A DNA stretch of 64,000 nt from Ruegeria sp. THAF33 (GCF_009363615.1 NZ_CP045384.1:866501-930500), one strand, 5' to 3'. Shown: positions 44,631-54,778, counted from the first letter of the stretch. Translations and numbers: made by a program. The notes: a model not told the origin generated them from the letters alone.

Positions 44631-45844
44631 TTCTTCGACTTCCAGGGTTGTGACTTGAACCAAGCTGCCAGATAGGCAACGCCGATGATCATCGCAAACC
44701 CAATCATGTTGGCGATAAAGACAGTGGCGACATCCCGCCCAGCCTGATCCAGCGCGACGCCGATCAACCGGGCCGCGGCCATGGAAAACACGAAAACGGC
44801 AAGGGATTGCTGGCCGACCTTGGTGATAACGGCCAGCAGGAATTGCCAGATGCGTGCGCCCACACCATGACCCGTCGCGATCAGGCGGTGGCCGTGCTCG
44901 CCCGCTGCAACCCATCCCAGATAGGCCAGCGACAGAAAGTGGACATATCGAAGAAGGCCGAACTCGGTTTTGCCACGCAGCTCTTCGGTCAGGGGCCAGC
45001 CCTTGCGGATCACTGCGCCAAGCTCGGGTGCAGCCGTGTTGATCCAGGTGAAGACTTTCCATGACCCGAACGGGGCTGACAAAACGACGAAGGCAATCGC
45101 CACCCAGATCAAGGATTTCGACACGGGCGGGGCCGGAATCCAACCGCGCATGAAGGCGAAGCCGGTGAAAAACAGCAATTGCCATCCGAAGGGGTTGAAG
45201 AACCACTGGCGCTCGGACCAGGGTTCGGCGGGAAGGGCAAGCGCGCCGGTTTGGGCGATGAACCAGATGGCCACGCAAACTGCCGCCATCAGCCAGAAAC
45301 TGACGCGGTAGAGCGCCATATAAAGCGGCATCAGCGCCAGTACGACCAGATACATCGGCAGGATATCGAAGTAGTTCGGCACATAGGTCAGTGTGAAAAT
45401 CCCGACCAATTGCGGGGCCGGGTCATTGAAGAAATGCTGAAGGTTCAACGACGAGACATAGGTCTTCTCGAACGCGCCGGTCTGATCCAACGCGGCCATT
45501 GTCATTGCAACAAAGAAGAACAGGGCAATATGCGCCCAATAGACCTGCCAGATGCGGTAGGCCACTCGGGCGGTGCCCATCCACCATCCCTTGCGCAGAA
45601 ATGCCCCGCCAAACGCAATGGCCGAGGCCATGCCCGAGCAGAACACAAAAATCTCGGTTGCGTCCGAGTACCCAAAGCGGGCAGGAATCCACTTTGCCCA
45701 GGGATCGTTGGGAATATGGGCGATCAGAATGATGAACATCGCGATGCCGCGATAGAAATCCAGACGCGGGTCACGCGCACTGGCAGGGGCTGCGGCCGGG
45801 GCCGCAGCGGGTACAAAATCAGAAGCGGGCGATATGGTCGCCAT
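44627..45844 (-). CDS. opgC: OpgC-type glucan acyl (succinyl) transferase
   Basis: 405 residues and about ten membrane helices of the acyltransferase-3/OpgC class. The signature is RLDFYRGIAMFIILIAHIPN near the N-terminus, then FVFCSGMASAIAFGGAFLRK. In the relative Rhodobacter, OpgC adds succinyl groups to periplasmic glucans. The start at ATG 45844 follows AAGGA; a longer Lys-rich N-terminal extension is possible. The stop overlaps opgG. Confidence 0.93.
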   Translation of the reverse strand: MATISPASDFVPAAAPAAAPASARDPRLDFYRGIAMFIILIAHIPNDPWAKWIPARFGYSDATEIFVFCSGMASAIAFGGAFLRKGWWMGTARVAYRIWQVYWAHIALFFFVAMTMAALDQTGAFEKTYVSSLNLQHFFNDPAPQLVGIFTLTYVPNYFDILPMYLVVLALMPLYMALYRVSFWLMAAVCVAIWFIAQTGALALPAEPWSERQWFFNPFGWQLLFFTGFAFMRGWIPAPPVSKSLIWVAIAFVVLSAPFGSWKVFTWINTAAPELGAVIRKGWPLTEELRGKTEFGLLRYVHFLSLAYLGWVAAGEHGHRLIATGHGVGARIWQFLLAVITKVGQQSLAVFVFSMAAARLIGVALDQAGRDVATVFIANMIGFAMIIGVAYLAAWFKSQPWKSKK

Positions 45845-45872
45845 ACGTTTTCTGTCCTTCTTGGTCTTCTTG

Positions 45873-47243
45873 TTATTCGGCAGGGACGCTTTGGACGTCA
45901 CCGCTGTCGCGGGCCGCGTCGATCAGGGCGCGACGCGCGATGGCATAATTGTCTTCGCCCCCGGCGCGCTTGGCGCGACGGTCATCCAGAATGCGTTCCA
46001 CCGCGTCCAGGCGACCCGCGCGCAGGCCGGAATCAATGGTAATGCGTTCAAATACATCACGTTGCGCGTGGCTGCCACCGGCCAGTTGCATGGAATCGCG
46101 CGCCGCGAGCAGATGATCAAACGCCGTTCCATAGTGGCCGTCACCAAAGGCCTCTAGGCCCATGGCCGCAGCGATACCGGGGTCTGCCATACGGCGGGTG
46201 GTGTCGTCGTCGGCGCGGGTCGCATCCTTGTTCATGCGGTTCAGCATCTTGGCCGTGGCATCGGCGCGATTGTCACCGGTCAGTGCCAGCAGATAGTGCA
46301 GATCGGCAAAGATCAGGCAGCCGTCTTCCGTTCGTGCGGCGCTTAGATCAGCCAGCTCTTCCCAGCGATTTCCGACATTCACGCCCTCAAGTTCAAGCCG
46401 CATCAGCAGCGAAGTACCGTTCGAGATGTCACGATAATCGTCGGTTTTGTCCTTGCGGATATGGTTGTCATACAGTTCCATCACCTGATCGACCTGACCC
46501 AGATCCAGATGCATCAGTGCCTTGTGCCACCACACGTGGTACCGGAAGTTGTTGCAGTGGGCCCAGGCCGCCTCGCGCCCGGCCAGCCAGTCTAGGCCCA
46601 GCTGCGCATTGCCCGTCATCTCATGGACATGGGCCACCGCGTGCAGGCCCCAGGCATCATCGGACACCATCCACAGCGCCTGACGGCCCGCGATTTCGGC
46701 TTTTTCATAAGCGCCTGTTTCTTCCAGCGCGAAGGAATGACATCCCAGCAGATAGCCGCGCCCGGGGTGGTCCGGCTTATAAGCGGGCATCACCCGCTCG
46801 ATCGAGCGGCGCATTCCGTTTGCATCACCCAGAACGAAGCGGGTCGCATGGCTTAGTTTCATCGCCAGAGTGTCCTGCGGATGGTCTCGCAGAATCGCTT
46901 CGAATTTCTGAACCGCCTGTGCCTGTTGTCCGGCCAGATACAGGGCCAGCGCATCCACGTAGAGACGTTCGCGTTCAGTTGCAGGTTGACGTTCCATCGC
47001 CGCGTTGGCAGCAGCCAGCGCTTCGACAGCAACCGCCATCATCTCGCGCCGCCCAAGCAGCGCCATGAACAGACCTTTGACCGCTTGACCCAGCGCGAAG
47101 TCGGGCTCGAGTTCCAGCACTTTGCCCAAGTGCTGCGGCGTGACAGCGGCATGAGCCATGAACCCAAGCAGAACACCATTCCACGCTTCGACTGCCGCCG
47201 GCTGGGTCAGGGTGTTCATCTGTCCGAAAACGTCTTGTTTCAT
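45873..47243 (-). CDS. TPR protein resembling the TTC38 family
   Basis: 456 residues from ATG 47243 with no membrane segment. It has scattered TPR helices (HLGKVLELEPDFALGQAVKG; AAWAHCNNFRYHVWWHKALM; AFDHLLAARDSMQLAGGSH), the overall layout of tetratricopeptide repeat protein 38 homologues. Function unknown. It lies 28 bases upstream of opgC in the same direction, so it may share the glucan transcript; whether it takes part in glucan synthesis is inference from position only. The 179-base upstream gap shows no clear site. Confidence 0.82.
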   Translation of the reverse strand: MKQDVFGQMNTLTQPAAVEAWNGVLLGFMAHAAVTPQHLGKVLELEPDFALGQAVKGLFMALLGRREMMAVAVEALAAANAAMERQPATERERLYVDALALYLAGQQAQAVQKFEAILRDHPQDTLAMKLSHATRFVLGDANGMRRSIERVMPAYKPDHPGRGYLLGCHSFALEETGAYEKAEIAGRQALWMVSDDAWGLHAVAHVHEMTGNAQLGLDWLAGREAAWAHCNNFRYHVWWHKALMHLDLGQVDQVMELYDNHIRKDKTDDYRDISNGTSLLMRLELEGVNVGNRWEELADLSAARTEDGCLIFADLHYLLALTGDNRADATAKMLNRMNKDATRADDDTTRRMADPGIAAAMGLEAFGDGHYGTAFDHLLAARDSMQLAGGSHAQRDVFERITIDSGLRAGRLDAVERILDDRRAKRAGGEDNYAIARRALIDAARDSGDVQSVPAE

Positions 47244-47422
47244 ACTTGGGTCCAATCTGATTGCGATATTTGACACTGTTCGATGTACCAGAGTGTGCGA
47301 GAGGGACGTAACAGTATCGACGCTGCTCTCGAATTGGTGAAATGACGTGTGCGAAAAAGATGAAAAAAACCGCCGATTCAAGGGCATGTTTCAGCGACTT
47401 GCCGCCTAAATGTGCAAGTATT

Positions 47423-48607
47423 TCAATCCTCGAACGGGTTTTCGGCGTTCAGAACAGCCTCAGTATCGGCCCCACAGACCGGCGGGGCGTTACGATATGT
47501 TACAGGTGTCCGAGACAGGTTCAGAGGATTCCCGATCAGGTTGACCTGACCCGGCTGGGCCTGCATGGCAATCTGCATCTGTCTTGCGGCCACTTGTTCC
47601 GTGTTGAACACCTGATCCAGCGTCTGCACCGGGCCGACGGGCACTTTGACAGCCTCCAGACCGGAAATGACGGTCTGGGTGTCCAGCGCTTTCACAGCGG
47701 GGCGAAGAATCAAATTCAGCGCGTCACGATGCTCCAATCGGGCCGGGTTGGTCGCGAATCTCGGATCGTCTGCCAGTTCAGGAGCATTGATGAAGTTGCA
47801 GAGTTTTCTGAACTGGCCGTCATTTCCAACCGCGAGAATCACGTGCCCATCGGCGGTTTCGTAGACGTCATAAGGGACGATGTTGGGGTGCCCGTTTCCG
47901 CGCCGTTGCGGAACATTGCCTGACGTCAGATAGTTGACGCCTTCATTGATCAGCCAGGCGATCTGAGAATCCACCAGCGCCAGATCGATCTGCTGGCCCT
48001 CGCCGGTCAAGTCGCGGTGGCGCAGCGCGGCCAGGATACCCACGGTTGCATACATTCCGCACATCACGTCGGCGATGCCAACACCCACCTTCATGGGCGC
48101 GCCCTCGGGGTCGCCGGTCAGCGACATGATCCCGCCATAGCCCTGCGCCATCAGGTCATAGCCGGGCTTGCTGGCATTCGGGCCGGTTTGGCCGTAGCCC
48201 GAGATTGAACAGTATACGAGGCTTGGAAACGCTTGCGACAGGGTGGCATAGTCCAGCCCGTATTTGGTCAGCCCGCCCGGTTTGAAGTTTTCTATCAGGA
48301 TGTCCGCATGTGACGCCAAGCGTCTGATTTCCGCCTGACCCTCGACCGAGGAGATATCCAGCGCGACGGATTTCTTGTTGCGGTTGGCAGACATGAAATA
48401 GGCGCTCAGATCCGAGCGGTTGCCCTCGGCATCGCTAACGTAGGGCGGGCCCCATTGCCGCGTGTCATCGCCCCCGGTTGCCGGGTTTTCGATCTTGATG
48501 ACGCTTGCGCCCAGATCACCCAGAAGCTGCGTGCATGTCGGGCCTGCCAGGATCCGGCTAAGGTCCAGAACCTTGACACCCTTCAACGGGCCTTCAGATG
48601 CGGCCAT
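47423..48607 (-). CDS. CaiB/BaiF family III CoA-transferase
   Basis: 394 residues from ATG 48607, placed by GGAGG five bases upstream; another ATG is directly before it. LKGVKVLDLSRILAGPTCTQ and LLGDLGASVIKIENPATGGD are family III hallmarks. The catalytic Asp is in KPGYDLMAQGYGGIMSLTG, and NRNKKSVALDI is the nucleotide-binding part. It moves CoA between organic acids. The gene overlaps the end of the ThDP enzyme gene, suggesting they serve one pathway, comparable to Frc with Oxc in oxalate degradation, though oxalate itself is not shown. Confidence 0.93.
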   Translation of the reverse strand: MAASEGPLKGVKVLDLSRILAGPTCTQLLGDLGASVIKIENPATGGDDTRQWGPPYVSDAEGNRSDLSAYFMSANRNKKSVALDISSVEGQAEIRRLASHADILIENFKPGGLTKYGLDYATLSQAFPSLVYCSISGYGQTGPNASKPGYDLMAQGYGGIMSLTGDPEGAPMKVGVGIADVMCGMYATVGILAALRHRDLTGEGQQIDLALVDSQIAWLINEGVNYLTSGNVPQRRGNGHPNIVPYDVYETADGHVILAVGNDGQFRKLCNFINAPELADDPRFATNPARLEHRDALNLILRPAVKALDTQTVISGLEAVKVPVGPVQTLDQVFNTEQVAARQMQIAMQAQPGQVNLIGNPLNLSRTPVTYRNAPPVCGADTEAVLNAENPFED

Positions 48608-50213
48608 CATAGCCTCCACGCTCAACTTCAGCAGCAATCACCGTAAATGTCTTAGCCTTTACAGCAGCTTCCAGCGCGGCGCGCAACTCTGGCCTGTTGC
48701 GAACCGTATGGCCATTGCCGCCAAAGGCCCGGCCCATGGCGGCAAAATCATGATGGCCGAAATCCACGCCTGTGTTGCGCATCTGTCGCTGGCGTTGTTT
48801 CAGCTCGATCAGGGCAAGGCTGGCATCCACGAAGACCAGAAAAATCGGGTTGCCGCCCATTTCAGCCGCTGTCGACAACTCGCCCGCAACCATCAGGAAC
48901 CCCGCATCCCCCGAGAAGCTGATCACCGGGCGGTCGGGTTCGGCCAGTTTCAGGCCAATGGCCATGGGTAGGGCGCACCCCATCGTGCACAACGCCGAGG
49001 ACTGGATCAGCCCGCGTTCTTCGCTGCACGCCCACATCTGGCTCAGCAGAATGCGGTGTGCGCCGCTGTCGGCCGTGGCCAGTGTTTCAGGCGGCAGGAC
49101 GGCGCGGGTTTCGGCAATGACGGCAGCGGGCCCCCAGTTGTCATCGGTGGGGAAGGCCTTTGCCAGCGCGGCCTTGACCTGCTCGGGTTCGTTGCCCGGC
49201 CATGTTTCACGCGCCGGGTTGCCCTTGGCGATTGCCTCCAATGTCTCGCCCGTGTGGGCAACAAGGTTCAATCCAGCCTGATGCATGTAGTGGTCGTTGA
49301 CCACGGCAGAGATATCGATGACGCGCTTTTCTTCCGGATCCCAGATCTCACGCCAGCCGGGGCGCATTTCGATCGGGTCATATCCCAGGCACAATACCAG
49401 ATCCGATTGTTCGATCAGAGGCACAAGATGCTTGTCAGCCAGCGGCGACAGCCCCGCGCCACCCAGACACAGCGCGTGATCCTCGGGCACGACGCCTTTG
49501 GCCTTATAGGTCGTCACGAAAGGAATGCCAAAATGCTCAAGGAACGCCTGCACGACACTGCGCGAGTCGTCATAGAGGACATCCAGGCCGATGATGGCAA
49601 TGGGGCGTTCGGCCTCGGCCACCCAGCGGCGGGCCTTCTCAAGGCATTCACCACCGGGGCTGACCGGCGCGACCTTGGCCAGCCGGCGGCGTTTCACGCC
49701 GTTAACAGGCGTGTCGGCAACCGAGATCGGGACGTCGATATGAACCGGACCGGGTCGTGGCTGCATGGCCAGCGACACCGCCTTGTCGGCAATGATATCC
49801 GCGCCTTTGGCTGTCAGCGTATAAGTGCCTTTGGTGATCGAGCGATAAACCCGGCTGTGATCCATGACCTGATGGGTATAGGTCAACGCTTCGTCCGCAT
49901 CGACGCATCCGGTCAGAACGACCATCGGCACACGATCCTGCAAAGCGTTCGCCACGACATTGATCCCGTTCATTGCGCCCGGACCCAGAGTGGCCACCAG
50001 AATCGCAGGTGCACCGTCGCGATGATGAACGGCCTCGGCCATGAACCCGGCAGAGTTTTCGTGCTTGGTCAGATGAAAGGTGATCCCAGCCTTTTCCAGC
50101 GCATCGACCAGCGTCAGGACCTCGCCCCCCGGCATCCCGAATGCGTGTCGGCACCCCGCTTCATAAAGGCGTTGGGCCAGAATATCCGCAGAGCGGGGCG
50201 AGGGGTCTTGCAT
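48594..50213 (-). CDS. Thiamine-diphosphate enzyme, acetolactate synthase-like
   Basis: 539 residues with three ThDP-enzyme domains. The catalytic Glu is in TKHENSAGFMAEAVHHRDGA. The cofactor motif is GDAG, then 25 residues later VDAS, where canonical enzymes have GDG and NN; the Asn metal ligand is replaced by Asp. The FAD-type region of true acetolactate synthases is not evident. The overlap with a CoA-transferase suggests a decarboxylase or acyl-CoA lyase; oxalyl-CoA decarboxylase is one candidate. No ilvH is present, so it is probably not the biosynthetic acetolactate synthase. Confidence 0.88.
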   Translation of the reverse strand: MQDPSPRSADILAQRLYEAGCRHAFGMPGGEVLTLVDALEKAGITFHLTKHENSAGFMAEAVHHRDGAPAILVATLGPGAMNGINVVANALQDRVPMVVLTGCVDADEALTYTHQVMDHSRVYRSITKGTYTLTAKGADIIADKAVSLAMQPRPGPVHIDVPISVADTPVNGVKRRRLAKVAPVSPGGECLEKARRWVAEAERPIAIIGLDVLYDDSRSVVQAFLEHFGIPFVTTYKAKGVVPEDHALCLGGAGLSPLADKHLVPLIEQSDLVLCLGYDPIEMRPGWREIWDPEEKRVIDISAVVNDHYMHQAGLNLVAHTGETLEAIAKGNPARETWPGNEPEQVKAALAKAFPTDDNWGPAAVIAETRAVLPPETLATADSGAHRILLSQMWACSEERGLIQSSALCTMGCALPMAIGLKLAEPDRPVISFSGDAGFLMVAGELSTAAEMGGNPIFLVFVDASLALIELKQRQRQMRNTGVDFGHHDFAAMGRAFGGNGHTVRNRPELRAALEAAVKAKTFTVIAAEVERGGYDGRI

Positions 50214-50292
50214 CAGTCATGCTCCGAAAAAAACCGTTTCAAGCAGATTGCGGAGGACGTTCCCGGACGCAAGGCGGTTCACGCCAGTGTGA

Positions 50293-50751
50293 CTATTTGA
50301 CTGCGCGTTCAGCGATCGATTGAAACGTCGAGTCAAGCTCGGCGGCAATATCCATCAGGTTCTGACCGCCTTCCGAGACGTAGGGCGCAAAGACGAAACT
50401 GGGGGTTTTATACGACAGGTTTGCCGTCCCGTCTTTGTTCTCGGTAATGTAAAACCGGATCGGGGCCTCGATCATCGCGTGGACCGAGGTTTCCAGAACC
50501 CGCACGGCGTAGTCATTGTTGAAAGCGCCGATCACGCGATTTCCGGGAATCGAAATCCCACGTGCTGCCGCCGCTTTGGTCGGGCCCGCCTGAGTCACGA
50601 CGATCAGCCCGTTTTCCTTGATCGCGGCTTTGGTTGCGTCAACCAGTTCTGCATACGGTTTCCGGGTTGGGTATACGGCCCAGCCATCGGGCGCAGTCTG
50701 AGCCCACAGAGGTAAAGCGATCAGGCAGAGCAGGGGAATGAAGGCTTTCAT
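50293..50751 (-). CDS. Secreted DUF302 protein
   Basis: 152 residues from ATG 50751 (GGAG 8 bases upstream). A Sec signal (MKAFIPLLCLIALPLWAQTA) is followed by the DUF302 fold: RKPYAELVDATKAAIKENGL, VIGAFNNDYAVRVLETSVHA and PIRFYITENKDGTANLSYKT. These small periplasmic proteins have no settled role. It lies between the cobF end and the ThDP enzyme gene in the same direction, with gaps of 58 and 79 bases, and may be at the tail of the cob transcript. Confidence 0.88.
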   Translation of the reverse strand: MKAFIPLLCLIALPLWAQTAPDGWAVYPTRKPYAELVDATKAAIKENGLIVVTQAGPTKAAAARGISIPGNRVIGAFNNDYAVRVLETSVHAMIEAPIRFYITENKDGTANLSYKTPSFVFAPYVSEGGQNLMDIAAELDSTFQSIAERAVK

Positions 50752-50809
50752 CAACGCGTCTCCGGTATCTTGCTCTGACCTGTGTGCCAGACTGGAGCGT
50801 GCTGCGCAG

Positions 50810-51580
50810 TCACGAATCCGTGTTCGCCGCGCGCTGCTGCACGTCGCGTTTCTTCAGCAAGTAGATATCCATGATCCAGCCATGGTCGGCTCGGGCGCGG
50901 GCGCGCGTGTCAAGGATCCGCTGCGCGACCTGATCCAAAGGGCCGCTGATCAGCAGTTCTTCTTTCATGCCCACATAGGCCCCCCACCAGATGTCATACT
51001 CTGCCATCCTGAGGGACTGGAACGAACATTCCCCGTCCAGCATGACGGCGACTTTCGAAGCGGTTTCAGGCCAGCCTTCATCCCGGATACGGCGCCCGGT
51101 GGTCACGACATAGGGTGCGCCCAAGTCATTGATCGGGATCGCATGAGCCGCTGTCAAAGCCTGCAAGGCCGTGATGCCCGGGATCACCCTGGTGTTGGGC
51201 TTGGGGTCCAGCCGCGCCGCAATGCGCAGCGAACTATCATACAGGGACGGGTCGCCCCAAATCAGCAGCGCAATGTGCTGCGCCTCCGGGTGGGCCTCGA
51301 TCGCCTCTTGCCAGCGCAGCGCAATGGCGTCGTGCCATTCGTCCACACCGCGCAGATAGCCGTCATCCGCCCGGCGCTTTGGGATGTCAAAATAGGCTAC
51401 CCTTGGTGGTGTTTCGGTTACCCGATCAATGATGTCCTCACGCAGCCCGGCCAGATCGGCCTTGTTTTCGCCTTTGCGGGGGATCAGAATCAGATCGGCC
51501 GACCGGATCGCCTGCGCGCCCTGAAAGGTCACGTGATCCGGGTTGCCGGTGCCGATGCCAATCAGGCTCAGATCAATCAT
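50810..51580 (-). CDS. cobF: Precorrin-6A synthase (deacetylating)
   Basis: Aerobic cobalamin pathway: methylates C-1 of precorrin-5 and releases the acetyl group. 256 residues, about the family length. SAM-binding loop LIGIGTGNPDHVTFQGAQAI, GDPSLYD and IPGITALQALTAAH are typical. The presence of CobF marks the oxygen-dependent route. It overlaps the cobA stop by 8 bases. Confidence 0.95.
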   Translation of the reverse strand: MIDLSLIGIGTGNPDHVTFQGAQAIRSADLILIPRKGENKADLAGLREDIIDRVTETPPRVAYFDIPKRRADDGYLRGVDEWHDAIALRWQEAIEAHPEAQHIALLIWGDPSLYDSSLRIAARLDPKPNTRVIPGITALQALTAAHAIPINDLGAPYVVTTGRRIRDEGWPETASKVAVMLDGECSFQSLRMAEYDIWWGAYVGMKEELLISGPLDQVAQRILDTRARARADHGWIMDIYLLKKRDVQQRAANTDS

Positions 51581-52301
51581 CTTCGAACTCCGCCAGCGGC
51601 CCGTAAAGGATCAGGGCCGGAGCCGTGCCGATCTCGGATTTCAGCTGTTCGGCCAGGGCACCGATGGTGGCGCGCGTCAGCTTCTGATCCGGGGTCGAAA
51701 CAGATTCAGCCATCAAAGCAGGCGTATCCAAAGGCAGGCCGTGTGAATGCAGCGCTTCTGCCAGAAGCGGGAAAGTACGTTTACCCATGAATACGACAGT
51801 GGTGGCCTGAGAATCGGCCAAGGCTGTCAGGTTCAGGTCGTTCGGCAACGCGCCACTGACGTCATGTCCCGTCACGAACTGCACCCGCCGTGCGGTCAGA
51901 CGACGCGTCAGCGGGATGCCTGCAGCAGCAGCGGCAGCCACCGCAGACGGTACGCCGGGGATGATCTCGAATTCAATGCCCGCATCACGAAGGGCAACAA
52001 GCTCTTCTTCAAGCCGCCCGAACATGCCGCCATCGCCGGATTTCAGCCGCACGACATGTTGGCCGGTCTGGGCGTAGTCCACTAGCAACCTGCTGACATG
52101 GTCCTGTTTGGGCGAGGGGCGACCTGCCCGTTTGCCCACGCCCACAAGATCGGCGTCCTCGCGCGCGTGGCTCAGAATCGGCCCGCTGCTGAGGTCATCG
52201 AACAAAATCGCATCGGCTTTTTTCATCCTGTCGACGGCCTTCAGCGTCAGCAGTTCCGGATCGCCGGGGCCCGAGCCGATGAAAGAGACAAATCCGCTCA
52301 T
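51573..52301 (-). CDS. cobA: Uroporphyrinogen-III C-methyltransferase
   Basis: Methylates uroporphyrinogen III twice to precorrin-2, the entry to the corrin branch (and to siroheme). 242 residues, without the CysG oxidase-chelatase part. FIGSGPGDPELLTLKAVDRM, VVRLKSGDGGMFGRLEEE and GVPSAVAAAAAAGIPLTRR are diagnostic. The start overlaps the cobB stop by 4 bases. Confidence 0.95.
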   Translation of the reverse strand: MSGFVSFIGSGPGDPELLTLKAVDRMKKADAILFDDLSSGPILSHAREDADLVGVGKRAGRPSPKQDHVSRLLVDYAQTGQHVVRLKSGDGGMFGRLEEELVALRDAGIEFEIIPGVPSAVAAAAAAGIPLTRRLTARRVQFVTGHDVSGALPNDLNLTALADSQATTVVFMGKRTFPLLAEALHSHGLPLDTPALMAESVSTPDQKLTRATIGALAEQLKSEIGTAPALILYGPLAEFEDD

Positions 52302-53614
52302 GCAGTTGCCTCCGCAATCAGGTGAAAGAACGTACCTGTGACATTGCCGCGAACGGAGCCGGTCTGAGGTCCCTCTGCGCCTTCGGCATCAAACACACGG
52401 GCCAGCGGCGGGTCAGGCTGATCCACGATCGAGGAATAGTGGAACTCATGCCCGCGCAGCGCTGCATTCCGCGCAAATCCCGGCATCGGGGCCAAAAGTT
52501 CGGCCTTGCGATAGCCTAGGTTGAATTTGCGTTTTTGGTACGACGTCACCAGCCCCAGCAGGCCAGCCATTTCATGCCGCACGCCATCCTTGTCGATCAG
52601 CGCATGACCCAGCGCCATGTATCCACCGCACTCGCCATGCACAGGCCTTGTTTCCGCGTGCTTGCGCAGACCCGCGAGGAAGGTTTGGGCAGCAGCCAAT
52701 GTCCCGGCATGCAGTTCAGGATATCCGCCGGGAAGCCAGACCAGATCGGCATCCGCCGCCGGGGCTTCATTAGCCAGTGGCGAGAAGGGTAGGATTTCGG
52801 CCCCGGCGGCGCGCCAGCCTTCCAGCAAATGTGGATATGTAAAAGAAAAAGCCGCATCCCGTGCCAATGCAATCCGCTGGGCTGGAGGGCGCGGCAGCGC
52901 GTCTGACGATGGCCCAATGGGGCCTGAGGAAGCCGCCCGTTTGATCGCCTCGAGATCCACATGTTCGCGCAGAAATGCGGCATAGCCCACGATGGCGCTT
53001 TCCAGATCCGGGTGTTCGACTGCCTGGATCAACCCCAGATGCCGCTCGGGTAGGGTCAGATCGCCTCGGCGCGGCAGCACACCCAGAACCGGCAGGCCTG
53101 CGCGTTCCATCCCCAGCCGGGTCAGGCGCTCGTGCCGGGGGCTGGCACAGCGGTTTAGAATGACGCCGGCAAAGGGCAGATCGGGGTTGTACATCCTGAA
53201 CCCCAGCGCGGTTGCCGCCGCAGATTGCGCCTGGCCGCCGACATCCAGCACCAACACAACCGGCCAACCCATCCGTGCAGCGGTCTCGGCGCTGGACCCA
53301 TGACCCAACTCACCCGGCTTGGCCACGCCATCGAACAGGCCCATCGAACCTTCTGCCACCACGATGTCGGCGCCTTCGGCCTGCGCGGAGATCGCGTTCA
53401 ACAAAGGATCGCCCATCGCCCAGCTGTCAAGATTGAACGAAGCCCGCCCGGACGCGGCTCGGTGGAAGGCGGGGTCGATATAGTCCGGTCCGCTCTTGAA
53501 CGGTTGAACGGTCAGGCCATCCTCGGCGAACGCGCGCAACAGGCCCAGCATGACCGTTGTCTTGCCCGTGCCCGAGGACGGTGCTGAAATCAGAAGGCCC
53601 GGAGGGTTAATCAT
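52298..53614 (-). CDS. cobB: Hydrogenobyrinic acid a,c-diamide synthase
   Basis: ATP- and glutamine-dependent amidation of the a and c side chains. 438 residues from ATG 53614, chosen because GGAG lies 8 bases upstream; ATG 53620 is too close to it. P-loop [15 protein letters not shown] is at the N-terminus, and the C-terminal glutamine amidotransferase domain has its Cys in [14 protein letters not shown]. The 5' end lies just inside the last codons of cobM. Confidence 0.95.
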   Translation of the reverse strand: MINPPGLLISAPSSGTGKTTVMLGLLRAFAEDGLTVQPFKSGPDYIDPAFHRAASGRASFNLDSWAMGDPLLNAISAQAEGADIVVAEGSMGLFDGVAKPGELGHGSSAETAARMGWPVVLVLDVGGQAQSAAATALGFRMYNPDLPFAGVILNRCASPRHERLTRLGMERAGLPVLGVLPRRGDLTLPERHLGLIQAVEHPDLESAIVGYAAFLREHVDLEAIKRAASSGPIGPSSDALPRPPAQRIALARDAAFSFTYPHLLEGWRAAGAEILPFSPLANEAPAADADLVWLPGGYPELHAGTLAAAQTFLAGLRKHAETRPVHGECGGYMALGHALIDKDGVRHEMAGLLGLVTSYQKRKFNLGYRKAELLAPMPGFARNAALRGHEFHYSSIVDQPDPPLARVFDAEGAEGPQTGSVRGNVTGTFFHLIAEATA

Positions 53615-54401
53615 CACCATGGCTCCAGCTTGACCAGGGGCTCTCGGCGCTTTGCGGGCGATAGCGGCGGTCGTAATCTTTCGAATACAGGCAGCTTTCG
53701 TCGAAACCTTCGCCCGCCAGCGCCGGACCAACCATGATCAACGCAGTCCGCGAGATGCTGTCATCCAGCGCCGCTTTTAGCGTTCCCAGCGTCGCGCGGA
53801 TGATCCGTTCATCCGGCCAGCTTGCGCGATAGACCACGGCGACCGGACAGTCGGCCCCATAGGCCGGGGTCAGATCGGCAATGACATTGTCCAGATTGCC
53901 GATGGACAGATGAATGGCAAGTGTCGCCCCTGTGTGTGCGAAATTTTCCAACGTCTCGCCTTCGGGCATAGAAGATGCACGGCCCGGCGTTCGGGTCAGA
54001 ACCACGGATTGCGCCAGCCCGGGCAGAGTCAGTTCGGTTCCCAAAGCCGCCGCAGCCGCCGCAAAGGACGGAACGCCTGGGGTCACGCTGACCGGGATGC
54101 CCATTTCCTTGAGGCGGCGGATCTGTTCCCCCATCGCCGACCAGACCGACAGGTCGCCCGAATGCAGACGGGCCACATCCTGGCCGGCCTGATGTGCGGC
54201 CTCGATCTCGGCCATGATCTGATCCAGATCCATTGGCGCGGTGTTCACGATCCTTGCGCCTTCGGGGCAGTGGCCAAGAATTTCTTCCGGAACTAGGGAA
54301 CCCGCATAAAGGCAAACGGGGCAGGATGCGATGATGTCGCGCCCGCGCAGCGTCAGCAGGTCGGCGGCGCCCGGTCCGGCGCCGATGAAATGAACGGTCA
54401 T
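53607..54401 (-). CDS. cobM: Precorrin-4 C11-methyltransferase
   Basis: 264-residue SAM-dependent methylase. [39 protein letters not shown] and [20 protein letters not shown] identify CobM. It works after CobJ and before CobF. The start overlaps cobE by 4 bases. Confidence 0.95.
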   Translation of the reverse strand: MTVHFIGAGPGAADLLTLRGRDIIASCPVCLYAGSLVPEEILGHCPEGARIVNTAPMDLDQIMAEIEAAHQAGQDVARLHSGDLSVWSAMGEQIRRLKEMGIPVSVTPGVPSFAAAAAALGTELTLPGLAQSVVLTRTPGRASSMPEGETLENFAHTGATLAIHLSIGNLDNVIADLTPAYGADCPVAVVYRASWPDERIIRATLGTLKAALDDSISRTALIMVGPALAGEGFDESCLYSKDYDRRYRPQSAESPWSSWSHGDD

Positions 54402-54778
54402 GTCTGTCCTCCGATGGCTATGGCGCAGGTCGCCAGCCGGTCGTCTGAAATCTGTCTGGGTGAAAGCAGCCGCGCACCCGGGCCAAAAAGTTTTCCGGCG
54501 GCCGCCAATGCGGATGCTTCGGCCACGCTTCCGGTGCCATAGGTTGCGCGGCTGCGGTTCGAGCAGGTGAGTGTACGTTGACCGGCCAGATCGGCGGCGG
54601 CAACGAAATGCAGGGGAAGTGACAGTTCTTCGGCAAAGGTCGTCAGGGCCGAATGACCTTCCTTGTCGGCAACGGTTGCCAGGGCGGCGACATCGTGGTT
54701 TGCGGCCGCCGTGTCAAATACGGCGCGCAAGCTGTCAACAGTGGCGGCGGACGAGAATCCCAAACCGGCAACGATCAT
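54398..54778 (-). CDS. cobE: CobE / CbiG C-terminal-like protein
   Basis: 126 residues. The sequence [18 protein letters not shown], then [20 protein letters not shown] and [20 protein letters not shown] matches CobE and the C-terminal part of CbiG, whose exact role in ring contraction or stabilisation is unsettled in the aerobic route. ATG 54778 overlaps the cobL stop as ATGA; an upstream in-frame ATG is unlikely. Confidence 0.92.
   Translation of the reverse strand: MIVAGLGFSSAATVDSLRAVFDTAAANHDVAALATVADKEGHSALTTFAEELSLPLHFVAAADLAGQRTLTCSNRSRATYGTGSVAEASALAAAGKLFGPGARLLSPRQISDDRLATCAIAIGGQT

Noticed and set aside
51852..51858. GCCACTG, a short element also seen in cobalamin riboswitches
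   Set aside because: It is within cobA coding sequence with no B12 box or matching stems nearby. A riboswitch, if present, would be expected upstream of cobW, outside the window.
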